A stretch of DNA of 64,000 nucleotides from Mesorhabditis belari (Eukaryota > Nematoda > Chromadorea > Rhabditida > Rhabditidae), in assembly GCA_958450365.1 (NCBI GenBank), contig CAUEEP010000422.1, positions 186,001 through 250,000 on the forward strand, written 5' to 3'. The notes beneath the pieces are model-generated. The model saw nothing but the letters and a program-made list of their open reading frames with translations. It was not told the DNA's origin and did no database searches. The position numbers and the translations under genes were made by a program. Shown piece by piece: positions 38,808-49,407 of the stretch; the first letter of the stretch is position 1; the number at the start of each line of letters is the position of its first letter.

Positions 38808-38846
38808 GGCTTGACTCTTGGGACTTTAAATCCCAAGAGTCAAGCC
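38808..38846. other. Perfect 16 bp hairpin with 7-base loop
   Basis: GGCTTGACTCTTGGGA is followed by CTTTAAA and its exact inverse. Stable in either DNA or RNA. No gene ends close by (the galaxin-like stop is 630 bp upstream). Confidence 0.85.
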
Positions 38847-38869
38847 TAAGTTAAAAGCCAAATTCTCAG

Positions 38870-39797
38870 GCTAAGCCAGAGCCTAAGCCAAGCCAAGTCT
38901 AATGCAGTGAAAGTCAAGTCAAGCCAATGCAGCTAAAGCCAAGCTAAACCCAATGAAGACAAGCTAATGCAGAGCCAAAGCTAGGTTAAACCTAATGAAG
39001 ACAAGCTAATGCAGCTTAAGCGTAAGCCTGAACCGAGCCAAGCAGACAAGCTAATGCAGCCTAAGCCTAAGCCAAGCCAAGTCTAATGCAGCTAAGCTAA
39101 TGCAGCCAAGCCAAGCTAAACCTAAAGCCTAACCAATCTAAGGCCAACTTTACTCAAAAGAATGAAAAGAAACAATCATGCTAAGATTTCCAATCGAGAT
39201 TTTGTTTCTACAAATTTCTACGATTCTTTTCACTAATTGACTGACTTTAATTGAAAATTGGTGTCAAAATTAGTGAGATTCGAGATGGTGAAAATGAGTG
39301 AGAAGATTTCCTTAACGATTTAAAAGAGACGCAGACGCGAAATGAGTAAACGAAAAGGTGCTTTCCAACGAGAGAAATGTTGATGTTGTCATGGTGATCG
39401 GATCTGCTCGAATCTTTCACCATCTCGATTCTCATCCTTCAATATATTAGAGAAGCTATATTAGAGAGCTTTTCTTTTAAAAGCTTTCTTTTCTTTGCTT
39501 GCTTTGCTTTTCTTTGCTTGCTTTGCTTTGCTTTGTTTGTTTTCTTTGTTTTCTTTGTTTACTTTGTTTTCTTTGCTTTGTTTTCTTTGTTTACTTTGTT
39601 TTCTTTGCTTTGTTTTCTTTGTTTACTTTGTTTTCTTTTCGTTTTCAAGTCTAAGGCTAAGCTAAGCTAAGCTATACAGACTATAACCTAGACTATAACC
39701 TAGACTACAACCTAGATTATCAGCTAGATTATAACCTAGACTATAACCTAGACTATAACCTAGACTATAACCTAGACTATAACCTAGATTATAACCT
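38870..39797. repeat. AAGCCAA, CTTTGTTTT and TAGACTATAACC arrays
   Basis: 38870-39130: degenerate GCCAAGCTAATGCA-type units. 39480-39640: CTTTGTTTTCTTTGTTTA units. 39675-39797: 12 bp unit TAGACTATAACC, interrupted at 39797 by the pogo-like element and resuming at 41229. No gene at 39130-39480. Confidence 0.9.
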
Positions 39798-40074
39798 ACC
39801 GTATTTACTCTATTAAAAGCCCCGGGGCGTTTATTTTTTCGATACCCCTCAAGGGGGGGCGTTTATTAGAGGGGGGCGTTTATTGGAGGGGGGGCTTTTA
39901 TTTTTCGATGGCCCTCTGCAGGCGTACTTAGACACATAATTGACGTTGATTCAACGATAAAAAAAATAGTAGTGCAAATAAAGCATTCGAGATCATAAGT
40001 CACTTTTATCGAATTATTTATTTATTTCAACAACAAAAATTAACAGAAACTAAGAATGTAAGAAAAACAGCATT

Positions 40075-40848
40075 TCAAGCAATTGATGTATCAGAATCGT
40101 ATTCAGCCTCTTGTCTAGGCTCACGAAAATTTGCTGATTCGATGCTTGGGACTAAAATTTTATCGATTTCCTTATCCAATCGGGCACTCTGAATTGCTTT
40201 AAATCCGGAAGGTATCGGGCCATCTGAGCGGAAGCAGTGAATAAGATGATCTTCTTTTCCATCCTGATCAATTCCTACTCCGCAGATTTTAAATGACTCG
40301 GCAATCATTTCTGAAGATAGTTTTTCCCAAGACGAAGCAATCCATTCCAGATAAACATCCATTGCAGGAGGTTTGGGGTTACCACCACCAGATCCATCAG
40401 CTTTCGATTTCGTCAATTCGGGTGCCGTTGATAGGATCCAATCTTCATATTGATGTCGAATATATTTTTTAAAGGGAGCATTCCAGGAAACATCTGCACA
40501 TTGAACAAATTTATTCGTGCCTCCAGGTACAAAAAAGCAGTCTAGCTTTAGTTTTGTCAAAGATTTCATCGTTGATTCGCTTCGATGGGCCGTGTGTTGA
40601 TCCCATACTAGGAAAGAGCGTTCCTTTTTGTCAAAGAACCCAATCCCCCGAAAGGTCCTTTCCAAATAATCAGTTGTGATTGAGTTATCGAAGCATTTTT
40701 GCTCTTTACCACTCCAATAAAGGATTAATCGTTTGCGAAACTTTTCTTCAACTTTCTTATCCATTCTTTTTCGTGGTAACACAACAAACGGTTTCATCTT
40801 AGTACCGCCCCCAAGTGTCCCCAAAAAGTTTCCCCAAACTGTCCCCAA
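40075..40848 (-). pseudogene. DDE transposase, 5'-truncated
   Basis: Minus-strand frame of 257 codons. Residues from about 17 onward match the DDE superfamily endonuclease fold of pogo/Tigger-type transposases: KPFVVLPRKR, then VWDQHTAH with the second catalytic Asp near residue 83, and FVQCADVSWNAPFKK with the third Asp near residue 119. The DNA-binding region and the segment with the first catalytic Asp are absent. The first 15 or so codons (MGTVWGNFLGTLGGG) are read from the end of the nested element, so the present start is an accident of insertion. Not expected to be active. Confidence 0.8.
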
Positions 40849-41006
40849 AGAGAAAATCTAATATGGAGAGTTTAAACAATTTCGTCTGTAACAGAATTTT
40901 AAAAAAGCTCTAGAGAAAAAAAGAAAACGAAGCATTTCAGTATCAAAAAGAGTTCCCATATGGGGACACTTTGGGGAAACTTTTTGGGGACACTTGGGGG
41001 CGGTAC
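40802..41006. mobile_element. Nested 205 bp MITE inside the transposase
   Basis: Inverted ends GTACCGCCCCCAAGTGTCCC and its inverse, each about 45 bp, around a 110 bp AT-rich centre. It cuts the transposase frame and must be younger than the host element. A four-base GTAC duplication is possible but cannot be separated from the palindromic end. Confidence 0.8.
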
Positions 41007-41401
41007 TTCAAAAGTATACGGCAAATCAACAAAACGTAAAAATGATTACTTAGAAAGTTTAAAAGAGAAACCAAAAAATTATCAAAAAAAAGTCGCTATT
41101 CCTATGTAGTTTGTAAATTTTCGTACTTGGGGGGGGGGCGTTTATTGGAGGGGGGGCGTTTATTTTTTCGATACCCCTCTAGGGGGGGGCGTTTATTAGA
41201 GGGGGGGCTTTTATTAGAGTAAATACGGTAGATTATAACCTATATTATAAGCTAGACTATCAGCTAGATTCTAACCTAGATTATAACCTAGATTATAACC
41301 TAGATTCTAACCTATATTATAACCTATATTATCAGCTAGATTATCAGCTAGATTATAGACTCTATTTTCTATATTCTCTATCCTTTTAACTCCGATGTTC
41401 A

Positions 41402-44400
41402 ATGGGAAATTTCTGTTGTGGCCCCAACGACCACCAGAAGAATTCAAGGTAATTTAATAGAAGATAACGATAAGAAGATAACGGTTAAGCTTAGATCGAT
41501 AAGAAGATAACGATTAAGTTTCTATCGTTTTTCAAAAGCTTACAATATTTAAATCCTTTTCTAGAATCTATTCAAATCAAAATTTAAATATCACTAATTC
41601 TAGAGAAATTGTGCTAGCTTGTTTTGGCATTGACGGTGCTGGAAAGACGAGTTCTTTGAAGATTTTGAGAGGAGGTGAGTGAAAAGAAATCACAAATATA
41701 GTCTCTAATAGTTGGCGTTGTCTAAATTCGTTGAAATCTCGAAAACCTTATCTATTGATCAAAATCTATTGGTGTGGGGTGAGAGAAAATGTAGCTAACG
41801 ATGAGATCTTCTGAGGGATTAGACTCTTGAGCTTCTGCAAGCTTCACTCTTCAGATCTAGATGATTAGACTCTTGAGCTTCTGCAAAAGCTAACCATGAG
41901 ATCTTCTGAGGGAGAGCTTGAACTTCAAAACCGTTGAATAGTCGAAAACTCGGCTCAACGGCTACTATAGAGGGAATACGGAAGTCCTTGAGTCTTAGAC
42001 ATCTAGACATTCTAGAGATTCTAGACATCCTAGCCATTCTAGAGATTCTAGACATTCTAGACATTCTAGACATTCTAGACATTCTAGAGATTCTAGAGAT
42101 TCTAGAGATTCTAGAATCCTAGCCATCTAGAATCCTACCCATCTAGAATCCTAGCCATCTAGAATCCTAACCATCTAGAATCCTAGCCATCTAGAATCCT
42201 AGATATCTAGAATCCTACCCATCTAGAATCCTAGATATCTAGAATCCTAGCCATCTAGAATCCTAGATATCTAGAATCCTACCCATCTAGAATCCTACCC
42301 ATCTAGAATCCTAGATATCTAGAATCCTAGCCATTCTGTTGTCTGTCAATCCTTACAGTGTCCGGGCTGGGTGAGTTTTCCCGTGTTGAGTCAAATTAAG
42401 CCGCAGACTCCACCCCTGGTGGTGCGATTCCGTCAATTCCTTTAAGTTTCAGCTTTGCAACCATACTACCCCCGGAACCGGAAGTCTTTCGTTTCCGGGA
42501 AGACATTTTCGGGAAAGACATTCTAGAATCCTAGCCACTCTAGAATCCTAGCCATCTAGATCCTAGCCATCTAGATCCTAGCCATCTAGATCCTAGCCAT
42601 CTAGATCCTAGCCATCTAGAATCCTAGACATCTAGAATCCTAGCCATCTAGAATCCTAGACATCTAGAATCCTAGCCACTCTAGAATCCTAGCCACTCTA
42701 GAATCCTAGCCATCTAGAATCCTAGATATCTAGAATCCTACCCATCTAGATCCTAGCCATCTAGATCCTAGCCATCTAGATCCTAGCCATCTAGAATCCT
42801 AGACATCTAGAATCCTAGCCATCTAGAATCCTAGCCACTCTAGAATCCTAGCCATCCTTAAATCCTAGAACTAGAACACTAGAACTAGAATGAACAAGAG
42901 TTACAGAACCTAAACAAAGCTTAATCAAAGCATAAGCGAATGAACAAACTAATCAACAAACTAATCAACAAACAAATCAACAACAAATCAACAACAACAA
43001 CAACAAACAATTAGAATAATTCCACTTTACAGAAAGCCCACAAAATGTGCTCTCAACGAATGGTTTCTCGTTGATGGAGATGACTTTCGATGACGAGTTT
43101 AAAATCAAAATCTACGACTTGGGTGGAAATGAACGAATCCGAGACATTTGGCAGAACTATTATGCTGAGGTTTAACCAAATTTTACTCTAATCTTTCATA
43201 TTTAACTCTAATCTTTCATATTTTACTCTAATCTTTCCTATTTAACTCTAATCTTTCCTATTTAACTCTAATCTTTCCTATTTTACTCTAATCTTTCATA
43301 TTCTACTCTAATCTTTCATATTTAACTCTAATCTTTCATATTTTTAACCAAAATCGATCAAAAATCGTTGAAATTCTTTAAAAAACGATCAAAACGCTCA
43401 AAAACGATCAAAACGCTCAAAAACGATCAAAAACCTATCAAAATCTTTCTATTGTTTGAAGTAAACGATTTAAAACGATAGTCTCGATAGCTAGATTTAA
43501 AGTCTACCCTTTTAGCTTTCTGTCTCAATGAATTCTTTGTCAAGAATGTAAGAAGAAGGATTAGAAAGCTATAGAAAGCATTAGCAATTCGAGATTCAGA
43601 TCCACGGTTTCATCTATGTGCTAGACGCATCAAAATCGACGCGTATCAACGAGAACATTCGAGTCATGCAGGTTTATTTCATAGAACAACAATCTATATA
43701 AAAGAGCTGTCCGTTTATCTGTTTGTCTGTTTGTCTGCTTGTCTGTTTGTCTGTTTGTCTGTTTGTCTGTTTATCCGTTTGTCTATTTGTCTGTTTGTCC
43801 GTCTACCCGTTTGTCCGTTTGTCCGTCTACCCGTTCATCCGTTTGTCCGTCTACCCGTTTGTCCATCTGTTCCTCAACCTTCAGCTAAACTTAAAAACTC
43901 TCAAAATACAATATAATTGTTTATTTGACTAAAATAGCTAAAAAACAAAAGTGAACACCACTGCGGGGAATCGAACCCAGCTGTATGCCCAACCGCCTCC
44001 GGTCTGTAGACAACCGTGCTCCCGACTGCGCCACGACGACCACCCACCGGCTAGATAAAAAAGCCAGAAAACTCGCGGTCGCGTCTCAAGACCCTGCTTG
44101 TGACTTGCGACTTATGACCGCGCGACTTTTACTGGCTTTTTTTGATTGCTGGATTCATGGTAGCCATGGTGCAGTGGGGAGAACGGTTGTCTACAACCCA
44201 GACGAGCCGAGTTCGACTCCCATAGCAGCACTTCAGCTTTTTTTGATCATATTTTAAATGAACTTTCAGGCAACGGTTGTCTTTTCTTTGTGATGTCATT
44301 GTGATCTTTAGAAGCTTCTCTCGGAGCCGGACATTCGTGGAAAGCCTTGTCTAATTGTTCTAAATCGTTTCAACTCTCTCGATTTCGATGAATACACATT

Positions 44401-44443
44401 TACAAATGAGGTAGGAGGAGTCAAGGAGGCTTAGGCTTAGGCT

Positions 44444-44478
<35 letters not shown>

Positions 44479-47400
44479 CTAGACAGCCAGCCAGCCAGAT
44501 AGACAGACAAACAGCCAAAGCTATTCATTCAGCTTTCATTTCTAGGTTGGTCTTCAGCAAATCTCTCACACTTTCCACCAACACTTCTACGTGACCCATC
44601 TCGACGAGTACGACGGTTTTGTTAGTTTTTTAACTAAAACCTAAAAGCTAGTGCTTTTTTAAAGTCAATTAGAAAATAAAAGTAGATAAAGAATAAAGTA
44701 GATAAAGGGAATTTTAGCTTGATAAAGTGAAAAATGGTTTTAAACCGGTGATGACGCGTTTCAACGTGAAAAAGCCGCATCCACTGTTGGAAGGCTTCGT
44801 TCTAATGGTTCGACAGGTTATTCTTTCGATTTCTATTCATTTTATAAAATCTTTTACAGATTATTCAAGACTACGTTCGTTTAAATGCTAAAGTTTTGGA
44901 GGCTGAGGCTTTGGTTTGTGGCCATTTTCAATTTTCATCATTGAAAGCTTTCTTTTAGTTAAAACAACGCCAAGAACAGGAAAGACTTCGCCGGAGAATC
45001 CGTTTAGCTGAATTGGAGTGAGTTGTTTTGGAGATAGGTTCTTGGGGAAGGCTTCTTGAAGAGAGATTCTTGGAGAGAGCTTCTTGGAGAGAGATTCTTG
45101 GAGGGAGCTTCTTAGAGAGAGCTTCTTGGAGAGAGATTCTTGGAGAGAGCTTCTTAGAGAGAGCTTCTTGGAGAGAGATTCTTGGAGAGAGATTCTTGGA
45201 GAGAGATTCTTGAAGAGAGATTCTTGGAGAGAGCTTCTTGGAGAGAGCTTCTTGGAGAGAGCTTCTTGGAGAGAGCTTCTTAGAGAGAGCTTCTTGGAGA
45301 GAGATTCTTGGAGAGAGATTCTTGGAGAGAGCTTCTTGGAGAGGGCTTCTTAGAGAGAGCTTCTTGGAGAGAGCTTCTTGGAGAGAGCTTCTTGGAGAGA
45401 GATTCTTGGAGAGGCTTAGCTGCTTGGAGAAGGCTAGCTTCAGACTTCTTAGCTTTGAGCAAGAAGATTAGCGTCTTTGAGCATCCAGATCTTCCCTTAG
45501 CTCGTGCTAATAGAAGATCTGGATGTGCTGCGAATCCTTGAAAGTGTGCTAAACCAATCTGTGACACACAAGAGACTAAAGTCTAAAAAGAAGGGATCGA
45601 ACCAGCCAGATCTCGCCTTCTGTTCTACCCCTATGCCACTCCGCCACTCTGGCATCTCCTCGCCTTCCCGAAGACAGGATTTTAATGTCGCGCATTGAGG
45701 CTTAGGTTTTAATGTCGCGCATTGATTTTTCTATAAAAAAAGGCGTATAACTTTTGATAGAGTGCTCTGTAGCAAAAAGGGAAAACAGATTCGGAATGAG
45801 CGTGAAATTCTGCGTCGAATGGCTGGTGTCATTTGGCGAACAAATGCAAAGCCAACAAAGCTGGTATCATTTGGCTAACAAAGCACATTTTCAAGCATTT
45901 CCCTTTCCTGTAAAAGTGTTTCTAAAAAATTCTCAATGTAGAAGAAATGCTGAAGAAGGTCGAGAAGAAGTCGAAGAAATGGAAAGACCAGCGACAACAA
46001 TGACTGAGATGGAGAGACGAAATGACATTGTTGAGGTCAGAGTTTTTTCAAACTTAGTCCCTGTCTTGTTTCTCTGTCTTGATCTCTTTATAAGGTTTCC
46101 CCTGCCAACTGCTTCGATGCCAACCATCCAGAAACTCTCTACTAACTGCTTCGATAGTCTAGTGGATAGACTGTCGAAATTGTTGCTTTTTCGTTCTCAA
46201 GTTCGACTCACCGAATTTCTTGAAGAGACAAGAGTTCGACTCGAACTTTGGTGGAAAGATCGGAGAGTTTCATAGGCTAGAAGCTTATCCACTAGACTAT
46301 TAAAGTAGTTGTTTGGGGGAGCGTTTAGCAGCCTTTTAAAGAGCTCGAAGCTCGAAAATCAAGCTATTTTTCTATATTAAATATCTCGCAAAAACCTAAA
46401 AACGGATTTGATTCGAAATTCTGTAAAATGAACTTGGTTTTTTTGAAACAAATTAGATTACATTATTGTAGCAATAGCCTCGTTTAAAAATCTAGGCAAT
46501 TAAGCCTCATTTTGGCCTTATTTTGGCCTTGCTTTAGCCTCACTTTGGCCTCATTTTGGCTGCCTGGCCTTGGCCTCATTTTGGCCTGGCTTTGGCCTCA
46601 TTTTGGCCTGGCTTTGGCCTTATTTTGGCCTTGCTTTGGCCTCACTTTGGCCTCATTTTGGCTGCCTGGCTTTGGCCTCATTTTGGCCTGGCTTTGGCCT
46701 CATTTTGGCCTTGCTTTGGCCTCATTTTGGCCTCATTTTGGCCTGGCTTTGGCCTCGCTTTGGCTGCCTGGCTTTGGTCTCATTTAAGCCTCATCTAGGC
46801 TTCGTTTTGGCCTCATTTTGGCTGCCTGGCTTTGGCCTCATTTAGGCCTCATTTTGGCCTCATCTGGGCCTCATCTAGGCTTCATTTAAGCCTCATTTTC
46901 ATTTAAACGATGACAGTTAGCCGTTCGATCTTTTCCAATTCCCCAAATAATCCTTCACTTTTAGACTGTTTACCCAAATCCATCCGAGCCGAGAACCCCG
47001 AAGACACCCGATTCGGAGGAACGCTTCCCATTGGCACGCATGAGATCCGATGAGATTGCTACGGATGAGGTAGAAACTACAAAATCTCAGCTTATCCACA
47101 ATCATTCGCACAATCGTTAGCTTAAGCGAAAAGCTATTTGAAAGCTCAACTTCCAGGAGCCACTTCCCGGTCCATCATCTGGAATCCCGATGGGCGCTGC
47201 CTCAATCGAGCACTCGATCGACGGGGAACAGAATGCGTACGTTTTGGGAGATTGGGGAATTGGGGAATTGGGGAATAGGATTGAGGTATATCTAATGGGC
47301 GCTAGAGCTGCAACAGACCTGTTCTTAACAGGCTTAGGCTTGTTCTAGCTTGGATTAGCTTTAAGTAAACCCTGCAAGCTAGTAACAGTCTAGCATCACT

Positions 47401-48817
47401 TTCCCTGTTCGACAAAATCGATTTGAAACAAGCTGAGCATGAATTCCGATTTTAGTCTAGAGATGAGCGAGTTGAGTTCCGTTTTTCGAGAAGAGCCAGT
47501 AAAAGACGAGATTTTGGTGGGTTAAAGATTTGATGGAGAGATTTGATTGAAAGCTTTGATTGATAGATTTGATGGAAAGCTTTGATTAAAAGGTTTGATT
47601 AAAAGGTTTGATTGAAAGATTGGGGTGGTCAGTGAGTCCCTTGTGCCTCTGATCCTTTGATCTAATACGGTTCCAATACGGTTCCTATTTTGATCTACGA
47701 TTCAAAGCGTTCAAAGCTTTGCTTGAAAGCGTTCAAAGCTTTGATTGAAAGCCTTCAAAGCTTTGATTCAAAGCCTCCAAAGCCTTCAAAGCTTTGATTG
47801 AAAGCTTTCAAAGCGTGCAAAGCTTTGCTTGAAAGCCTTCAAAGCCTTCAAAGCTTTAAATAAATCTACTACAAAACCTTGTAGAGAAGTGGTAGTCGAA
47901 GCTCAAAAGCGGGAAATCATTGGAAGGGATCAACGACAAAAGGTAAATCTCATATTTCTGATATGATAAGAGCATCGGCTTCCGTCAGTATTTCTCCCAA
48001 TTTAGCGAACTCTGTTTCCTCTGGTGGTCCCTCGTCGGCGAGTCCAATTCTCAATGGAGTTGAAATGGTGGGCCCATCTCAACACCGTTTGCCACCGCTT
48101 CGGCGAGAGGTTTTTTTCAGTCTTTAAACCCTCAAAAACCCTCTTCTTCTTTACAGCAATCAACGAGCTCTTTTTCACACATCGGTCCAGAAAGTGATGA
48201 GACTTTTAAGAAAGGGGGTAGGTTTTGTTTACAAAAGTCTAAAGTCTTCAAAGTCTAAAGTATATTCAAATTTAGATCCCTCAAGAATGTTCACCATTGA
48301 AGAAACATTTCCACGTAAAGTTTCGAGAAAAACTTTCAAAAAGCTCAATTCAATTTCAGCTCGTCCAGCATCAAGAAAGAAATCACGAATGGCGAGAATT
48401 CAGAGCGGTTTAGCGAAAAAGCGTCCAATTGTGCATAGTGCTAAAAATGGGCCATCGAATAGCTTCACACTCGCCGACGAAGACACCGTTTCTGCAAAAG
48501 GAATTCGAGTAATAAAAAAACTTTGTTTAAGAAATCAAAAATTTAACTTAGAATGCCGCTTTCGAAGATGAGGACATCGTTTCGGCGAAGAAACTCGGAA
48601 GTAACACCAGTCTGAAAAGTTTCGCGCCAAACGGTTTACAAGACTGAAGTGAATGATGAAAAGTTATTTAGGAAGCCTCTCGAATGATGCTGTTTCTATA
48701 ACTTATCGAAAAGATGGTGATATTGTTGAAGTGAATAGCGGAAATACTCAATGCAACAACACTAATTTAGGTGACAAATCGAAGGCATGTGACGACGACA
48801 GCCGACTACTTCGATAG
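41402..48817 (+). CDS. arl-13: ARL13-type ciliary small GTPase
   Basis: 19 phase-consistent exons, 591 residues: 41402-41448, 41565-41674, 43033-43169, 43600-43671, 44312-44410, 44546-44620, 44718-44816, 44860-44913, 44959-45017, 45942-46035, 46965-47069, 47157-47236, 47456-47516, 47885-47942, 47973-48109, 48157-48217, 48276-48508, 48552-48600, 48672-48817. Starts MGNFCC, suited to lipid modification. P-loop GIDGAGKT, then [19 protein letters not shown], the ARL13 version of DxxGQ in which the catalytic Gln is replaced (Asn here). The NKxD box is degenerate (LNRFNS). A coiled-coil stretch ([20 protein letters not shown]) follows, then a long basic, Ser/Pro-rich tail. ARL13B works in the ciliary membrane in protein import and as an ARL3 exchange factor. 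Long introns hold satellites, an 18S fragment and tRNA-like elements. The junction at 47885 and the last intron (48601-48671) rest on phase only. Confidence 0.87.
41990..42860. repeat. TCTAGAATCCTAGCCA satellite in arl-13 intron 2
   Basis: Starts as TTCTAGACATTCTAGAGA units, then 16-17 bp units CATCTAGAATCCTAGC with ATATCTAGAATCCTA variants. It is interrupted at 42341-42501 by an 18S rRNA fragment and resumes with the same unit. Confidence 0.95.
42341..42501 (-). rRNA. 18S rRNA fragment inside an arl-13 intron
   Basis: About 160 bp antisense to arl-13 that reads as the central region of nuclear 18S rRNA, including the universal stretch TCAATTCCTTTAAGTTTCAG, the GAGTCAAATTAAGCCGCAG block and the CCCCCGGAACC segment. 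It is partial, with several changes from the usual sequence (for example CAGACTCCACC), and cannot be a working rRNA gene. Both edges abut units of the surrounding satellite. Confidence 0.9.
43180..43870. repeat. Two arrays in arl-13 introns 3 and 4
   Basis: 43180-43345: 18 bp TTTAACTCTAATCTTTCC units. 43705-43870: TCTGTTTG, CCGTTTG and CCGTCTACC units. Confidence 0.9.
43956..44235. mobile_element. Facing pair of tRNA-like ends with hairpin core (element 2)
   Basis: Left end (43956-44040) on the minus strand: GTCGTCGTGGCGCAGTCGGG and GGGTTCGATTCCCCGC. Right end (44159-44235) on the plus strand: GTAGCCATGGTGCAGTGGGG and GAGTTCGACTCCC. Both point outward, as in element 1 (2919-3178). The core forms an imperfect hairpin (AAAAAAGCCAG with CTGGCTTTTTTT, GCGGTCGCG with GACCGCGCG). 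AAAGCCAGA is shared with the core of element 1. Lies in arl-13 intron 4. Confidence 0.65.
44440..44510. repeat. (GATA)n in arl-13 intron 5
   Basis: GATA run followed by CAGCCAGCCAG and AGACAGACA. Confidence 0.95.
45035..45420. repeat. CTTGGAGAGAGCTT satellite in arl-13 intron 9
   Basis: 14 bp unit, TTCTTGGAGAGAGC or TTCTTGGAGAGAGA, about 27 copies. The unit length not being a multiple of three opens several plus-strand frames. Confidence 0.95.
45590..45653 (-). pseudogene. tRNA-like sequence in arl-13 intron 9
   Basis: Minus strand: GCCAGAGTGGCGGAGTGGCA, then GGCTGGTTCGATCCC. Resembles a class II tRNA with part of the variable arm missing. Confidence 0.35.
46148..46305. mobile_element. Facing pair of tRNA-like ends, tail-to-tail (element 3)
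   Basis: Left: GATAGTCTAGTGGATAGACT and CAAGTTCGACTCACC on the plus strand. Right, on the minus strand: AATAGTCTAGTGGATAAGCT and AAAGTTCGAGTCGAAC. The two 3' ends face each other, the reverse of elements 1 and 2. The right half and its outer flank (GAGCTCGAAGCTCGAA) have a relative at 55713-55850. Lies in arl-13 intron 10. Confidence 0.6.
46505..46885. repeat. TTTTGGCCTCA satellite in arl-13 intron 10
   Basis: 11-12 bp units of TTTTGGCCTCA and TTTGGCCTGGC. A GGGGAATT array (47255-47280) and a TTCAAAGCTTTGATTGAAAG array (47530-47870) lie in later introns. Confidence 0.95.
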
Positions 48818-48872
48818 TAAAATTCCTAGAAGAGATCATTTAGAAAACCAAGTGTCAACTTAATTCACTGCA

Positions 48873-49127
48873 GCGATTTCGGGGCTATACGGTTTGGGGG
48901 GGCAATGAGAGGTACGTAACACGTCTAGACCGTTAACACCACTCGAGGCAGCCTATGCTCAGCCAATACTTTGAGCCATAGCCTAGTATAAGTTTAGTGT
49001 AGCAAGAACAAGCTCTGAAAATATTACCAATCGATTTAGCTTGGCTGAAAACCCCAGAAAAACCGTTGTTGGCGGCCAGAGGCATTTTTGAGGTCCCGCC
49101 CCCCAAACCGTATCCCCCCGTTTTCTT
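48873..49127. mobile_element. Inverted-repeat element between arl-13 and rpl-20
   Basis: Ends GATACGGTTTGGGGGG-type and CCCCCCAAACCGTATC, about 25 bp each, around a 200 bp core without ORF. It occupies the space between two convergent genes. Confidence 0.7.
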
Positions 49128-49407
49128 TTAATCTTGAAACCTCTGAACTCTTTTTGAAAAGCACTAGTGCATTTGAAACCACATCGATAACGGGTATTAA
49201 TGCTTCCGCCAAAGCTCAATTTGCAAGCCAAACTTGTATACAGTCTTTCCCCATAAGTAAATGTGCCGTTTCATGTTCGATTGTTCAAATAATTTTTATG
49301 CAGATTTTTCGCACATCTCACCAATAAAGACTTTTTGTTTCAATGTTTTAAAGGCCATATTTTAGGATCAACAAAAACTTTATTGAAAAAATAAAATAAC
49401 AAACAGA

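Larger units (their letters stand above)
39799..41228. mobile_element. Decayed pogo/Tc1-like transposon with TA duplication
   Basis: 1430 bp. Inverted ends begin CCGTATTTACTCTA and continue with C-rich blocks containing TCGATACCCCT and AATAAACGCC. The insertion is flanked by TA (39797-39798 and 41229-41230) and splits a TAGACTATAACC satellite, which continues on both sides. It holds the truncated transposase ORF and a nested smaller element. Confidence 0.85.

Noticed and set aside
42341..42501. Functional rRNA locus
   Set aside because: Only about 160 bp of 18S, within a satellite, with no 5.8S or 28S and several substitutions.
43985..44257. 90-codon plus-strand ORF
   Set aside because: Covers the second paired tRNA-like element within an arl-13 intron.
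45028..45567. Plus-strand ORFs of LERASWRE and minus-strand ORF of SLQESLSK repeats
   Set aside because: Products of the 14 bp satellite in arl-13 intron 9.
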